Source of the DNA: Acinetobacter sp. MB5
GTDB taxonomy: Bacteria; Pseudomonadota; Gammaproteobacteria; Pseudomonadales; Moraxellaceae
NCBI RefSeq assembly: GCF_003261585.1
Contig: NZ_POVU01000002.1
Coordinates: forward strand, 186,001-250,000
Length of the DNA: 64,000 bases
Direction: 5' to 3'
This document shows positions 26,677 through 38,441 of this stretch, in pieces. How positions within the stretch are numbered: position 1 is the stretch's first letter; the number at the start of each line of letters is the position of its first letter. The position numbers were made by a program, and so were the translations under genes. The notes beneath the pieces are model-generated. The model saw only the letters and a program-made list of their open reading frames with translations. It was not told the DNA's origin and made no database searches.

Positions 26677-28878
26677 ATGACTTCGAAACCTCGTCTTTCT
26701 ACATATTGGGTTACCTGTGCAGATGGACTTGAAACCTTACTCCAAGAAGAATTACAAGAGTTGGGGATTCAAAATATTGAGCGCCTAGCTGGACGTTTAA
26801 TTTTCAAAGGCACATTGGAACACGCCTATCGCATTTGCATGTGGTCACGTTTGGCTTCTCGTGTCCTCTTGCCTATTCATACCTATGAACTTGAACATAC
26901 TCACGATGCGCGTGATGTTGCAGAAGAACTGTATGAAGGTGCGATGAGCTTTGACTGGTCTTTAATTTTTGCACCACAAAGCACGTTTGCCATTCGTTTA
27001 CACGCTGAACGTGAAATTAAGGTCAACACGCAGTTTGCGACTTTGCGCGTGAAAGATGGTGTCGTTGACAGCTTCATGGAAGCAGTCGGTCGTCGTCCAA
27101 GTATTGATACCAAACAGCCAGAAATTACCTTGTATGTTTTGGCAGGTAAAACGGAACATACTTATTGCCTAGATTTGTCGGGTGATTCACTGCACAGACG
27201 TGGCTACCGTCGTTATATGACCGATGCCCCGATTAAAGAAAACTTGGCAGCAGCAATTTTAAATAAAGCCAAACTGGCACAGCGTCGCCCTGAAATTTTC
27301 CTTGATCCAATGTGTGGTTCAGGCACGTTTATTATTGAAGCATTGATGATTTTAACCGATCGCGCACCGGGTTTGGTTCGTCGTTTTGGTTTCAACGGTT
27401 GGCATGGTCATGACCATGAATTGTGGATGGGCATTAAAGCTGAAGCAGCAGAGCGCCATGAAGCTGCACTCGAACAGCCTTTACCGCAGTTCTATGCGTA
27501 TGATGCAGACTGGGAAGCAGTGAAAGCAACACGTCAAAACATCATGGCGGCAGGTTTTGAAAAACTGCTTGATGCGATTCAAATTGAAGAACGTACCCTT
27601 GCAGACTGGCCAGAGTTTGACAGCAGCAAATCTGCCATGATTGTCACCAACCCACCATATGGTGAGCGTTTGGGGGATAAAGCATCTAACCGTGCTTTAT
27701 ATCTTGGTTTGTCTGCAAAATTACAGGAAACTTTCCCGAATCAATACGCAGCCGTGATTGCTTCTCAGGTTGAACAAGCCGATGTATTGGCATTTAGCCA
27801 GCCTGAAACCTTGCGTTTAATGAATGGTAAACTTCCAATTTACATTCGTTTAGATCAAATCAAGCCACAAGTTCACACGCAACCTTTCCTTGCAACGTGG
27901 CAACCTCAACAATTCGAGGAAATTGAAGGCGCACAAGATTTTGCCAATCGTCTGCAAAAGAATATGCAAGCCTTGAAAAAATGGGCAACCAACGAAAATG
28001 TCTATTGCTTACGTCTGTATGATGCAGATCTGCCAGATTTTAACGTGGCAATTGACGTTTATGGCGACCGCTTGCATGTTCAAGAATATGCACCACCGAA
28101 AAAAATTGATCCTGAAAAAGCAAAAAAACGCTTTAACCTTGCGCTTACTGCGATTCGTGCAGTGACAGGTCTTGGTCGTGATGCGATTTTCATTAAAACC
28201 CGCGCCCGCCAAGAAGGTAAGACTCAGTACACCAAACAAAGTACTGCGTCTAAACGCTTTATTGTAAAAGAAGGCAAAGCCAAGATTTTAGTCAACATGA
28301 CTGACTATCTGGATACAGGTCTGTTCCTCGATCACCGTCAAATTCGTTTACGTATTGCTCAAGAAGCCAAAGGCAAACATTTCTTGAACTTGTACAGTTA
28401 CACCTCTACCGCAAGCCTGCATGCAGCCCTTGGCGGTGCGGCAAGTACAACCAGCGTCGACTTGTCGAACACATACATCAACTGGTCAAAAGAAAACTTT
28501 GTATTAAATGGTCTTACTGTTGATCATGCCGATGAACAACATGCATTCTTTATCAGTGACTGTTTCGAGTGGCTCAAAGAAGGTCATGAGCAATATGACC
28601 TGATCTTTATTGATCCTCCAACCTTCTCAAACTCAAAGAAATTCTATGGCACATTCGATGTACAACGTGACCATGTTTCTTTGATTAAACGTGCCATGAA
28701 CCGTTTAAGCTCAGATGGAACATTGTACTTCTCGAACAACTATCGTGGCTTTGAGCTTGATGAAGAAATAGAAGCGATGTTTGATATCCAAGAAATCACC
28801 AATGAAACCATTGGCCCTGACTTCAAACGTAATCAGAAAATTCACCGTGCTTGGAAAATCCAGCATTTAGTAAACTAA
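26677..28878 (+). CDS. rlmL: Bifunctional 23S rRNA methyltransferase RlmKL
   Basis: 733-residue fusion enzyme. The N-terminal half (THUMP domain plus RlmL methyltransferase, NPPYGERLG around residue 325) makes m2G2445; the C-terminal half (RlmK, DPPTFSNSKKFYGTFDVQRD around 650) makes m7G2069. The length agrees with E. coli RlmKL (702). The ATG at 26677 begins MTSKPRLSTYWVTCADGLE, in line with the family; the upstream frame start is not needed. A strong terminator follows 12 bp after the stop. Confidence 0.95.
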   Translation: MTSKPRLSTYWVTCADGLETLLQEELQELGIQNIERLAGRLIFKGTLEHAYRICMWSRLASRVLLPIHTYELEHTHDARDVAEELYEGAMSFDWSLIFAPQSTFAIRLHAEREIKVNTQFATLRVKDGVVDSFMEAVGRRPSIDTKQPEITLYVLAGKTEHTYCLDLSGDSLHRRGYRRYMTDAPIKENLAAAILNKAKLAQRRPEIFLDPMCGSGTFIIEALMILTDRAPGLVRRFGFNGWHGHDHELWMGIKAEAAERHEAALEQPLPQFYAYDADWEAVKATRQNIMAAGFEKLLDAIQIEERTLADWPEFDSSKSAMIVTNPPYGERLGDKASNRALYLGLSAKLQETFPNQYAAVIASQVEQADVLAFSQPETLRLMNGKLPIYIRLDQIKPQVHTQPFLATWQPQQFEEIEGAQDFANRLQKNMQALKKWATNENVYCLRLYDADLPDFNVAIDVYGDRLHVQEYAPPKKIDPEKAKKRFNLALTAIRAVTGLGRDAIFIKTRARQEGKTQYTKQSTASKRFIVKEGKAKILVNMTDYLDTGLFLDHRQIRLRIAQEAKGKHFLNLYSYTSTASLHAALGGAASTTSVDLSNTYINWSKENFVLNGLTVDHADEQHAFFISDCFEWLKEGHEQYDLIFIDPPTFSNSKKFYGTFDVQRDHVSLIKRAMNRLSSDGTLYFSNNYRGFELDEEIEAMFDIQEITNETIGPDFKRNQKIHRAWKIQHLVN

Positions 28879-28890
28879 ATCATCTCCATA

Positions 28891-28923
28891 AAAAAATGCC
28901 AAGCAATTGCTTGGCATTTTTTA
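28891..28923. terminator. Bidirectional terminator
   Basis: AAATGCCAAGCAA and TTGCTTGGCATTT form a perfect stem flanked by A- and T-runs between convergent rlmKL and the DUF945 gene. Confidence 0.9.
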
Positions 28924-28938
28924 TTTCACCTTCAAAAT

Positions 28939-30237
28939 TTAAGGATAGGTCGTCTGACCATTTTCATATTTGATAGCAAAATCAATATTGTCACCATTGA
29001 CCTTGCCATGCATCGCTTGAGCCATTTGTGTTAAAGCACGATCATAATCTTGTTCAGATACTCCCGAAGGCATTTTTCCAGTCATGTTTAACACATTACG
29101 TAAAAACTGCTTATCAACTTGAGTATGCGCTTCGAACTGTGCCGACTGAGGTGCTTTTAAACGGAAGTCTTGTATATCTGAATATTGATTTGCAGAAAAT
29201 TTTCCTTGCAAATCTGCGGTCATTTTAGACTGACCTAGTTCAATCTGATTACCTTTAGACTCGAAACTAAAGCCATGACTTATAACCTTCAGCATTTGTT
29301 CAGTTAATTGTTTCTGCTGCGCTTGCTGCGTCTCGACACTACACGTCTTTTTAGTTGTATTCATGACTTGCATAAATGCTTGTAAAGCCGCTGTATCCAA
29401 GCCAGAAACATTAAAATTCAACTTCAGATTATTCAGTTTTTTATCATCCACTTGTATCTGTTCAATTGACCAGCTGGATTTGACATTGGTTTCTTTTACT
29501 TGAACATCTGCACTTGTGGAGAGTTGCAGTTTTTGCATCTCAATATTTTTTTTCAGTCGAGAGCTTTGATCCAAAATAATCATTTTCTGAATCGAAAACT
29601 CAGATTTTCCAGAACGTAACATTTGTCCCAATAAAGCCTGATCAGATTTAAGCTGCATTCCTTGCAAACTAAAATAATTATTACCGTCTCGTACTGTAAA
29701 ACCAGGCATTTGAAGCTCAAATTTCGTCACTTCATATTTCTGCTGTTTCTTTTTCAGTTTAATTGTACCTTCAATCCCGTTCCAAACGGCTTGGAAATTG
29801 TCCTTGGTTTTACTCAACGAAGGACTATGAACCTTCATATCTATTGAACCAAACCAGTTTAATCGTGAATCTAGTGTCAATAATGCTTTATTCTGAAAGA
29901 GGTCTTGGTATTTTTTGGCATCTTCACCTTTTAAAACCAAGTTCACTTCAGATTTAATGTGATAACCATTCCAAGATCGCTGAATATGATCAACACCTTG
30001 TAATTCAATAACATCTTGAGGCTTACACGGATTTGGAGAAATTTTGTATGTCCAGCGTGCATCACCTGAAAACAGCCCCATATTAATCTGGGTGCTTTCT
30101 TTTTGAATTAATGAATTGGCTTCCGCTTGATTTTGAGCGTAATACTCATTTAAACGATGATCAGAATAAAAGTGAGCACCGACAATACTACTTGCGAAAA
30201 TGCCTGCAACCGCAACGGCAATAACTTTCTTTTGCAT
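28939..30237 (-). CDS. YdgA/DUF945 family protein
   Basis: 432 residues with an uncleaved-looking N-terminal membrane anchor or signal (VIAVAVAGIFASSIVGAHFY) followed by a long beta-rich periplasmic region, as in the YdgA (DUF945) family. QINMGLFSGDARWTY is the typical family N-terminal beta segment. E. coli YdgA is about 500 residues, of unknown molecular function. The gene stands alone between terminators, so context adds nothing. Family call is reasonable; function unknown. Confidence 0.8.
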   Translation of the reverse strand: MQKKVIAVAVAGIFASSIVGAHFYSDHRLNEYYAQNQAEANSLIQKESTQINMGLFSGDARWTYKISPNPCKPQDVIELQGVDHIQRSWNGYHIKSEVNLVLKGEDAKKYQDLFQNKALLTLDSRLNWFGSIDMKVHSPSLSKTKDNFQAVWNGIEGTIKLKKKQQKYEVTKFELQMPGFTVRDGNNYFSLQGMQLKSDQALLGQMLRSGKSEFSIQKMIILDQSSRLKKNIEMQKLQLSTSADVQVKETNVKSSWSIEQIQVDDKKLNNLKLNFNVSGLDTAALQAFMQVMNTTKKTCSVETQQAQQKQLTEQMLKVISHGFSFESKGNQIELGQSKMTADLQGKFSANQYSDIQDFRLKAPQSAQFEAHTQVDKQFLRNVLNMTGKMPSGVSEQDYDRALTQMAQAMHGKVNGDNIDFAIKYENGQTTYP

Positions 30238-30431
30238 AAAATTCTTCTCTAAAAAGAAATTAAAGTTTTATTTGATTATGTTTGTGTAGACAGAATACGG
30301 GATTCTATAAAAAACACAATTTTTATCACAAAATTCTTATTTTATTCATATTTAAAATACGACTTATAAAAAATCTCACGCCCATATCCAGACGTGAGAT
30401 GTATCTAAACTTTATTTTGAAAAATCAGTCA

Positions 30432-33014
30432 TTAACTGAGTTTTAGCTTGCTAAATTGTAAATGTCCATTTTCAGAGCCAATCAGAATATTGTCACCTGG
30501 CAAAAATTCGCCTGACAAGATCTTTTGCGCCAAGCTATTTTCAACTTGCTGCTGAATAGCACGTTTCAGTGGACGTGCACCATAAATTGGGTCAAAACCT
30601 GCATCAATGAGCGCATCAAATGCACTGTCTTCAACCGTTAAGCTCATATCTTTATCCGCCAAACGACTGCGTAAACGACTAAGCTGAATATCCGCAATAC
30701 CACGAATTTGCGCTTTTTTGAGTGAATGGAAGATCACCAATTCATCAATACGGTTAATAAATTCTGGACGGAAATGCTGACTGACCGCATTCATGACTAC
30801 CGTACGAATTTCATCGTCTTTCGCATGCTCACCTAACTCACGGACATCTTGTGAGCCTAAGTTTGATGTCATTACAATGACAGTATTTTTAAAGTCCACT
30901 ACTCGGCCTTGCGAATCAGTTAAGCGGCCATCATCCAAAACTTGCAATAAAATATTGAAAACATCTGGATGGGCTTTTTCAACTTCATCAAACAGCACCA
31001 CACTATACGGTTTACGACGCACAGCTTCTGTTAACACACCACCCTCTTCATAACCGACATATCCTGGAGGTGCACCGACCAAACGGCTCACAGAGTGTTT
31101 CTCCATGAACTCACTCATATCAATACGAATCATGGCATCGTCGCTATCAAACAGGAAGTTTGCCAATGCTTTGGTTAATTCTGTTTTACCGACCCCTGTT
31201 GGCCCTAAGAACAAGAACGAACCACTTGGTCGGTTTGGATCGGACAATCCAGCACGTGAACGACGTACCGCATTCGATACTGCGACCACAGCTTCATCTT
31301 GTCCAACCACACGGTTATGCAAAAACTCTTCCATATGCAGAAGTTTTTCACGTTCACCCTGTAGCATTTTAGACACAGGAATACCTGTTGCAGCACTGAC
31401 TACTTCCGCAATTTCATTTTCAGTGACTTTATTACGCAACAGTTTTGGCTCTTCGGCTTCTTCTTCAACCGCTTCGTCTTGTGCCAACTGTTTTTGTAAC
31501 TCTGGAATCACGCCATACTGTAAACGGCTTGCTTCTGCCAAATCACCATCACGAATGGCTTTTTCTAAAGCAACACGCGCTTTATCTAACTCAACCTGTG
31601 CTTTTTTATCACCTTCTGCTAAAGTTTTTTCAGCTTTCCAGATTTCTTCCAAATCATTGTATTCTTTTTGAACTTCAATAATTTGTTTCTCTAAATGAGC
31701 AACTTCTGCTTTGCTGCCAGAGTCCTCATCTTTTTTCACAGCTTCAAGCTGCATTTTGAGCTGAATTAAACGGCGATCGAGTTTATCCAAAGCTTCAGGC
31801 TTAGAATCGAGTTCCATTTTAATCCGTGATGCTGCTTCATCAATCAGATCAATCGCTTTATCAGGTAATTGACGATCGGTGATATAACGATGTGACATTT
31901 TCGCTGCTGCAATAATCGCAGAGTCAAGAATTTTCACACCGTGATGCACTTCATAGCGTTCTTTTAAACCACGTAAAATCGCAATGGTATCTTCAACGCT
32001 CGGCTCATCGACTAGAACTTTTTGGAAACGACGCTCAAGTGCTGCATCTTTTTCAATATATTGGCGATATTCATCAAGTGTGGTTGCACCGACGCAACGT
32101 AATTCACCACGCGCCAACGCAGGTTTCAACATGTTACCTGCATCCATCGCGCCATCGGTTTTACCCGCACCAACCAAAGTATGCAATTCATCAATAAATA
32201 GAATGACTTGCCCTTCTTGTTTGGCCAAATCGTTTAAAACAGCTTTTAACCGCTCTTCAAATTCACCACGATATTTCGCACCTGCCAACAGTGAACCTAA
32301 ATCTAAAGATAAAACACGCTTACCTTTCAAACTTTCGGGTACTTCACCATTAATAATGCGCTGTGCCAAACCTTCAACAATGGCAGTTTTACCTACACCT
32401 GGCTCACCAATCAACACAGGGTTATTTTTCGTACGGCGTGACAACACCTGAATGGTTCGGCGAATTTCATCATCACGACCAATTACAGGGTCAAGCTTAC
32501 CTGACGCTGCACGTTCAGTCAGGTCAATAGTGTATTTATTTAAAGAGTCACGTTGATCTTCGTGATTATTGCTCATGACTTTTTCATTGCCTCGAATCGA
32601 TTCGATTACTTTGCGCAATCCGTCAACGGTTACGCCTACACTCGTTAAAATGGTTTTGGTAGAACCTACTTCGGCTAAGGCCAGCATCACCCAATCCGTT
32701 GAAATAAACTCATCCCCTGCTTTTTGTGCATATCGATCTGCCAAATTCAGCATTTTGACCGCATCGGGATTGAGATTCACATCGCCTGTGGGATTGGAGA
32801 TCGTGGCAGCATTGCTTAAAGCTTGCTCCAACTTCTGTTTCAGTTCTGGTATACGTGCACCTGCTTGCTGTAACAGGCTGAGATTCGAAGCCTCTTCAAG
32901 CAGTGTCACCAAAATATGGATATTATCGATTGCAGTATGATCTTTGCCCATTGCTAGAGATTGTGCATCGGATAGAGCCTGTTGCAATCGATTGGTAAAT
33001 TTTTCAAATCTCAT
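30432..33014 (-). CDS. clpB: ClpB disaggregase
   Basis: 860-residue Hsp100 chaperone that, with DnaK, resolubilises protein aggregates. It contains the Clp-N repeats (1-145), first AAA+ module ([17 protein letters not shown] around 205), the ClpB-specific coiled-coil middle domain (about 400-530) and second AAA+ module ([15 protein letters not shown] around 605). Length matches E. coli ClpB (857). A sigma-32 promoter would be expected in 33015-33195; I do not see an unambiguous one. Confidence 0.98.
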   Translation of the reverse strand: MRFEKFTNRLQQALSDAQSLAMGKDHTAIDNIHILVTLLEEASNLSLLQQAGARIPELKQKLEQALSNAATISNPTGDVNLNPDAVKMLNLADRYAQKAGDEFISTDWVMLALAEVGSTKTILTSVGVTVDGLRKVIESIRGNEKVMSNNHEDQRDSLNKYTIDLTERAASGKLDPVIGRDDEIRRTIQVLSRRTKNNPVLIGEPGVGKTAIVEGLAQRIINGEVPESLKGKRVLSLDLGSLLAGAKYRGEFEERLKAVLNDLAKQEGQVILFIDELHTLVGAGKTDGAMDAGNMLKPALARGELRCVGATTLDEYRQYIEKDAALERRFQKVLVDEPSVEDTIAILRGLKERYEVHHGVKILDSAIIAAAKMSHRYITDRQLPDKAIDLIDEAASRIKMELDSKPEALDKLDRRLIQLKMQLEAVKKDEDSGSKAEVAHLEKQIIEVQKEYNDLEEIWKAEKTLAEGDKKAQVELDKARVALEKAIRDGDLAEASRLQYGVIPELQKQLAQDEAVEEEAEEPKLLRNKVTENEIAEVVSAATGIPVSKMLQGEREKLLHMEEFLHNRVVGQDEAVVAVSNAVRRSRAGLSDPNRPSGSFLFLGPTGVGKTELTKALANFLFDSDDAMIRIDMSEFMEKHSVSRLVGAPPGYVGYEEGGVLTEAVRRKPYSVVLFDEVEKAHPDVFNILLQVLDDGRLTDSQGRVVDFKNTVIVMTSNLGSQDVRELGEHAKDDEIRTVVMNAVSQHFRPEFINRIDELVIFHSLKKAQIRGIADIQLSRLRSRLADKDMSLTVEDSAFDALIDAGFDPIYGARPLKRAIQQQVENSLAQKILSGEFLPGDNILIGSENGHLQFSKLKLS

Positions 33015-33195
33015 TATTGTTATGCCTCATCATCAATTTACTATTGAATTAATACATGGGTTCGTTTATTTGTATTTCAACTATTTTTCTATGATTTTTC
33101 AATTATTTATTAAAAAATCATGATCTGGAATTTAGTAATAATATGTGGCTAGTCCTCATTTTTTTCAAGTCAAAAATTCTTTTTTCTATGCAAAA

Positions 33196-33224
33196 ATAAA
33201 AAAACCAGTTCATTTTGAACTGGC
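33196..33224 (-). terminator. Terminator of the OsmC-like gene
   Basis: CCAGTTCA and TGAACTGG stem with a four-base loop; the minus strand continues into seven T residues. It lies 20 bp after the osmC-like stop. The adjoining 33015-33195 holds no gene. Confidence 0.85.
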
Positions 33225-33244
33225 TCTTTTTAACGATTCATATC

Positions 33245-33667
33245 TTATGCGGCTTCAACAATTTCAAAGTCGTGAGTAATTTCTACACCACCACTTGAAA
33301 GCATTTTGCTGGCTGAACAGTATTTTTCAGCAGATAATTCCACTGCTTTTGATACCTGTTTTTCTTTCAATGCCTTACCTGTCACTACAAAGTGCAAGTG
33401 AATTTTAGTAAATACTGCAGGAACTTCATCTGCACGTTCTGCTTGCAACTGACATTGTACGCCTTCAATATCCTGACGGGCTTTTTTTAAAATGGTTACA
33501 ATATCAAATGATGCGCAGCCACCAAGTCCCATTAAAATCAGTTCCATAGGGCGTGGACCACGATTTTCACCCCCATATGCTGGAGCTCCATCCATGATTA
33601 CACTATGACCACTCTCAGAATTTGCTTCAAATGCAACATTCTCGAGCCATTGAACTGTTGATCGCAT
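33245..33667 (-). CDS. OsmC family protein (YhfA type)
   Basis: 140-residue OsmC/Ohr-fold protein. The two conserved cysteines are present in the contexts LGGCASFDIV (about 53) and EKYCSASKML (about 117), giving the peroxidatic pair. GPRPMELILMGLGGC is the YhfA-subgroup signature. Related OsmC/Ohr proteins reduce organic hydroperoxides; YhfA itself is less characterised. It diverges from the crp/vfr gene, the same neighbourhood as yhfA-crp in E. coli, which supports orthology. Confidence 0.88.
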   Translation of the reverse strand: MRSTVQWLENVAFEANSESGHSVIMDGAPAYGGENRGPRPMELILMGLGGCASFDIVTILKKARQDIEGVQCQLQAERADEVPAVFTKIHLHFVVTGKALKEKQVSKAVELSAEKYCSASKMLSSGGVEITHDFEIVEAA

Positions 33668-33805
33668 TGCAACTACCTAAAAAAAAATATAGATTACTGT
33701 GTGCTATTACACTAACACAATTTATTTTGAGAAGGAATTTCCCTACATATATAAACAGAAACCAAAAACTTATCTTTTACTTATTATTTTGCGGAACTAG
33801 AAATC

Positions 33806-34501
33806 ATGTCGGCTAATCTCTTTCCTTTTGCGAACGATGCATTATCTCCTAACCAATTGCCTGAATCAGTTAAGGCCTTATTAAAACGCGCATATATCAA
33901 CCGCTACCCGAAGCGCATGAGCATCGTTGAGGTAGGTAGCGAATCAAAATCTCTATATTTAATATTAAAAGGTTCTGTTTCTATTTTACTTAAAGAAGAT
34001 GATGACCGAGAAATTGTTGTTGCTTATTTAAATGCAGGTGATTTCTTTGGCGAAATGGGGCTATTTGAAGCTGAGCCTCTACGCACCGCGGAAGTTCGTA
34101 CTCGCGAAGTCTGTGAAATTGCAGAAATCTCTTATGAAAACTTTATTGAACTGAGCAAACAATACCCTGACTTAAGTTATGCTATTTTTGCACAGCTTGC
34201 ACGTCGCCTTAAAAACACGACACGTAAAATGACTGATTTGGCATTTATTGATGTGACAGGTCGTATTGCACGTTGTCTGATTGAACTTGCCAATCAGCCT
34301 GAAGCGATGCTACTGCCAAATGGTCGTCAAATCCGCATTACACGTCAGGAAATTGGACGCATTGTCGGATGTTCTCGTGAAATGGTTGGCCGCGTCCTTA
34401 AATCTCTTGAAGATCAAGGGATGATCCAAACAGAAGGTAAAGCTATTCTGATTTACGATAGTGCACTAGAAAATTCTGAACAATCCTCCCATTCTATATA
34501 A
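33806..34501 (+). CDS. vfr: CRP/Vfr-type cAMP-dependent regulator
   Basis: 231-residue CRP-family regulator: cyclic-nucleotide pocket with FFGEMGLFEAEPLRTAEV (Glu and Arg that contact cAMP), long C-helix, and a DNA-recognition helix GRIVGCSREMVGRVLKSLE almost identical to E. coli CRP and Pseudomonas Vfr. It is some 20 residues longer than E. coli CRP (210), mainly at the two ends. Vfr controls type IV pili and surface traits in related bacteria. It diverges from the yhfA-type gene with a 138-bp spacer. Confidence 0.93.
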   Translation: MSANLFPFANDALSPNQLPESVKALLKRAYINRYPKRMSIVEVGSESKSLYLILKGSVSILLKEDDDREIVVAYLNAGDFFGEMGLFEAEPLRTAEVRTREVCEIAEISYENFIELSKQYPDLSYAIFAQLARRLKNTTRKMTDLAFIDVTGRIARCLIELANQPEAMLLPNGRQIRITRQEIGRIVGCSREMVGRVLKSLEDQGMIQTEGKAILIYDSALENSEQSSHSI

Positions 34502-34514
34502 AGAAAAGGATGTT

Positions 34515-34541
34515 AAAGCAAATCTTCGGATTTGCTTTTTT
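34515..34541 (+). terminator. Terminator of the crp/vfr gene
   Basis: AAGCAAATC-TTCG-GATTTGCTT with a UUCG tetraloop followed by T residues, starting 14 bp after the stop. Its position argues against any upstream start for the next gene. Confidence 0.9.
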
Positions 34542-34575
34542 ATTGAGCCCAATAATCACAATTAGAGGTATTTTC

Positions 34576-35628
34576 ATGAAATTCAATCCCCTTGCCCATA
34601 CAGGTATCCAGCTTCCCGAAATTTGCTTAGGCACCATGACTTTTGGTGAGCAAAATACCCAAGCCGAAGCTTTTGAACAGCTCAATTATGCGCTTGATCA
34701 AGGGTTGTATTTTTGGGATACCGCAGAAATGTATCCAGTGCCGCCAAAACCAGAAACACAAGGCGCAACAGAACAGATTATTGGCAATTGGATTGGACAA
34801 CATGGGAAACGCGACCAACTATTTCTTGCGTCAAAAATTGCTGGGCCAAGCTTTGGTGGCAGCTCAATTCGCCAAGGCCTAACCCGCTTTAACCAAAAAG
34901 ATATTCAACAAGCTTTAGATGGCTCACTCAAGCGCTTACAAACAGATTATATTGACCTCTATCAGTTGCACTGGCCAGAACGTCATACTAACTTCTTTGG
35001 ACATTTAGGCTTTGGCAATCAGCTTGCAGCCCAACATGAACATGATTTCACAGCGCTTGAGGACACTCTAGGTGCCTTGCATCAGGAAATTCAAAAAGGC
35101 CGTATTCGTTTTATTGGTTTGTCGAATGAAACCCCTTGGGGTACCATGAAATTTCTGCACTTGGCAGAGAAAATGAATCTCAGCAAATTTGTTACTGTAC
35201 AAAACCCATATAGCTTATTGAATCGAACCTATGAAGTGGGTATGTCTGAAATTGCCAAATATGAAGGTGTAGGTTTACTTGCTTATTCTCCACTTGCCTT
35301 TGGTATGCTCACAGGAAAATACCGTCATGGTGCCAAACCTGCAAATGGCCGTATTACCTTATTCTCACGCTTTAGCCGTTACACTAACCCAGAGTGTGAA
35401 TGGGCGACCGAACAATATGCACAAATCGCAGAAAAACATGGTTTAACGCTAACCCAACTCGCACTTGCATTTATCAAGCAACAGTTTTTTGTGACCAGTA
35501 CCATTATTGGTGCAACCTCTATGTCACAACTCAAAGAAAATATTGCTGCGTTTGATCTCGAACTCAATGAAGAAATTTTGCTGGAGATTGAGGCAATTCA
35601 TAAACAGCAACCGAACCCTGCACCATAA
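34576..35628 (+). CDS. Aldo/keto reductase (Tas-like)
   Basis: 350-residue NADPH-dependent reductase of the AKR superfamily, close in length to E. coli Tas (346). The catalytic tetrad is visible: Asp and Tyr in FWDTAEMYP, Lys in FLASKIAG, His in YQLHWPERH. The start at 34576 follows AGAGGT; the longer frame would run across the crp/vfr terminator. Physiological substrate unknown. Ends at a strong hairpin. Confidence 0.9.
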   Translation: MKFNPLAHTGIQLPEICLGTMTFGEQNTQAEAFEQLNYALDQGLYFWDTAEMYPVPPKPETQGATEQIIGNWIGQHGKRDQLFLASKIAGPSFGGSSIRQGLTRFNQKDIQQALDGSLKRLQTDYIDLYQLHWPERHTNFFGHLGFGNQLAAQHEHDFTALEDTLGALHQEIQKGRIRFIGLSNETPWGTMKFLHLAEKMNLSKFVTVQNPYSLLNRTYEVGMSEIAKYEGVGLLAYSPLAFGMLTGKYRHGAKPANGRITLFSRFSRYTNPECEWATEQYAQIAEKHGLTLTQLALAFIKQQFFVTSTIIGATSMSQLKENIAAFDLELNEEILLEIEAIHKQQPNPAP

Positions 35629-35645
35629 AATAAACTTGTCTTAAT

Positions 35646-35673
35646 AAAAAAGGATGCTTCTGCATCCTTTTTT
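35646..35673. terminator. Bidirectional terminator
   Basis: AAAAAAGGATGC-TTCT-GCATCCTTTTTT, a perfect stem between the convergent aldo/keto reductase and M48 peptidase genes. Confidence 0.9.
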
Positions 35674-35688
35674 AGTTTTATAGCACTC

Positions 35689-36468
35689 TTATCGACGGCT
35701 ATTATATACAGCCATTGCAGCAGGCAAGTTCTTATGCATCGCATCAATACGTTGTGAATTTGAAGGGTGCGTCGACATAAATGCTGGGCCGCCTGTACCT
35801 TCTAACTTATTCATTTTTTCCCACAATGTAATCGCTGCTTGTGGATTATAGCCTGCTTTAGCCATCAGCATTAAACCACCATAATCGGCACGACTTTCTA
35901 AGTTACGAGAATAGGGTAAACCAACGCCCACCTGACTCCCTAGATCAATTGCTGCAGATCCCATACCACCTGCGGTATCACCAACATAAGCTTTGCCGAC
36001 ATTCACAGCCAGATTAGTCAACACTTGTGCACCCAGTTTATTTTTAGAGTGCTCTTCTAATGCGTGGGTCATTTCATGCCCCATCACTGCTGCAATTTCA
36101 GCATCAGTCAAGTTAAGTTTATTGACGATTCCCGTGTAAAACACCACTTTGCCGCCTGGCGCAACATAAGCATTAATCTCATCGGATTTTAAAACTGCAA
36201 GTTGCCACTGGAAAGCCTGCCCTGTTTGGTTGGCCTGATTGGCATACGGTTCCATTCGTAACAGTACTGCATTAATCCGTTTATACGTACTTGAAGATGT
36301 ATCTAACTGACCTTTTTGCTGTGCTTCAGTTCTCATTTTTGAAAAGCTAGAAGCCGCATTTGCATTTAAAGTCGCTGAATCTGCACCGCTCATGTCTGCG
36401 ATTGTGGTACATCCAGAAAAACTGACGATTGTGATTAACCCTAAGCTCAAAATGAGTTTATTGTTCAT
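35689..36468 (-). CDS. M48-family metallopeptidase lipoprotein (LoiP-like)
   Basis: 259 residues. A lipobox FSGC near residue 20 marks an outer-membrane or periplasmic lipoprotein. The zinc motif HEMTH (VMGHEMTHALEEH, about residue 130) and a downstream ESRADYGGLMLM glutamate complete the M48 site. Size and architecture match E. coli LoiP/YggG, a membrane-protein quality-control protease. Single gene with its own terminator. Confidence 0.92.
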   Translation of the reverse strand: MNNKLILSLGLITIVSFSGCTTIADMSGADSATLNANAASSFSKMRTEAQQKGQLDTSSSTYKRINAVLLRMEPYANQANQTGQAFQWQLAVLKSDEINAYVAPGGKVVFYTGIVNKLNLTDAEIAAVMGHEMTHALEEHSKNKLGAQVLTNLAVNVGKAYVGDTAGGMGSAAIDLGSQVGVGLPYSRNLESRADYGGLMLMAKAGYNPQAAITLWEKMNKLEGTGGPAFMSTHPSNSQRIDAMHKNLPAAMAVYNSRR

Positions 36469-36590
36469 TTTAAGAAAACTCCGATTTTAAAATTTTTATA
36501 CTCAATTATCTGAATATTGAAACATTATATGGGATGCACCTAATTGGCAGAATATTAGCTTCTCAAATAAAATATTATATTTATGTAAAC

Positions 36591-36908
36591 TCAAATTATT
36601 TTAAACATAAATAGAATCCAAAATAGTAAGCAGCTTACATTCAGCAAAAAATACGTTGTAGATAGCGGTTTGATTTTTTCTTCTAATTCAATACTACGTC
36701 GCTTAATCAATAAAAAGGTATTTTGTATCAGGACAATCGGCACAAAAACACAAACTAGCACCACACTGAGTCCAATGAAGGCAGACATTAAAAGCTGCTG
36801 ATTTTGGGTCTGTTGTGAAGCAATTAACATCGCAAGCGTTGGCGCACCACCCAAAGCAAATAAAAATGAGTAAAAAATCGTTTTAGAAATATTCGGTTGT
36901 AACTGCAT
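36591..36908 (-). CDS. Small three-helix membrane protein
   Basis: About 105 residues with three hydrophobic segments: TIFYSFLFALGGAPTLAMLI, SAFIGLSVVLVCVFVPIVLI and FLLNVSCLLFWILFMF, separated by a charged loop (KRRSIELEEKIK). The ATG at 36908 has AGGG six bases upstream and is preferred to one six bases earlier. Family not recognised. It lies downstream of purA but is separated from it by a strong terminator, so it has its own transcription. Confidence 0.6.
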   Translation of the reverse strand: MQLQPNISKTIFYSFLFALGGAPTLAMLIASQQTQNQQLLMSAFIGLSVVLVCVFVPIVLIQNTFLLIKRRSIELEEKIKPLSTTYFLLNVSCLLFWILFMFKII

Positions 36909-37004
36909 TGGCATCCCTATCCAATTGATACGGTTTTATTGGAGTGTTATACAGAATGATCACTAGATAAAGTAAACTTTGGTCGAGCCAAAAATAAACG
37001 GTAT

Positions 37005-37036
37005 AAAAAAACCGCGACTCTAGATCGCGGTTTTTA
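37005..37036 (-). terminator. Terminator of hisZ-purA
   Basis: AAAAACCGCGA and TCGCGGTTTTT form a strong stem 16 bp after the purA stop. Confidence 0.88.
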
Positions 37037-37051
37037 GTCAACATCTATGCA

Positions 37052-38386
<1,335 letters not shown>

Positions 38387-38441
38387 TCATGCTGTTAAAA
38401 TTGAAAACTGAATCAAGTGACATGAACACCTGATTGAGCGA

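Noticed and set aside
31105..31671. Open frame of 188 codons opposite clpB
   Set aside because: It mirrors the conserved clpB coding sequence, has low-complexity serine-rich translation and no ribosome binding site.
33695..33722. CRP-like TGTG/CACA sequence upstream of the crp/vfr gene
   Set aside because: The half-sites are at the wrong spacing for a CRP operator (GTG and CAC are six rather than eight bases apart).
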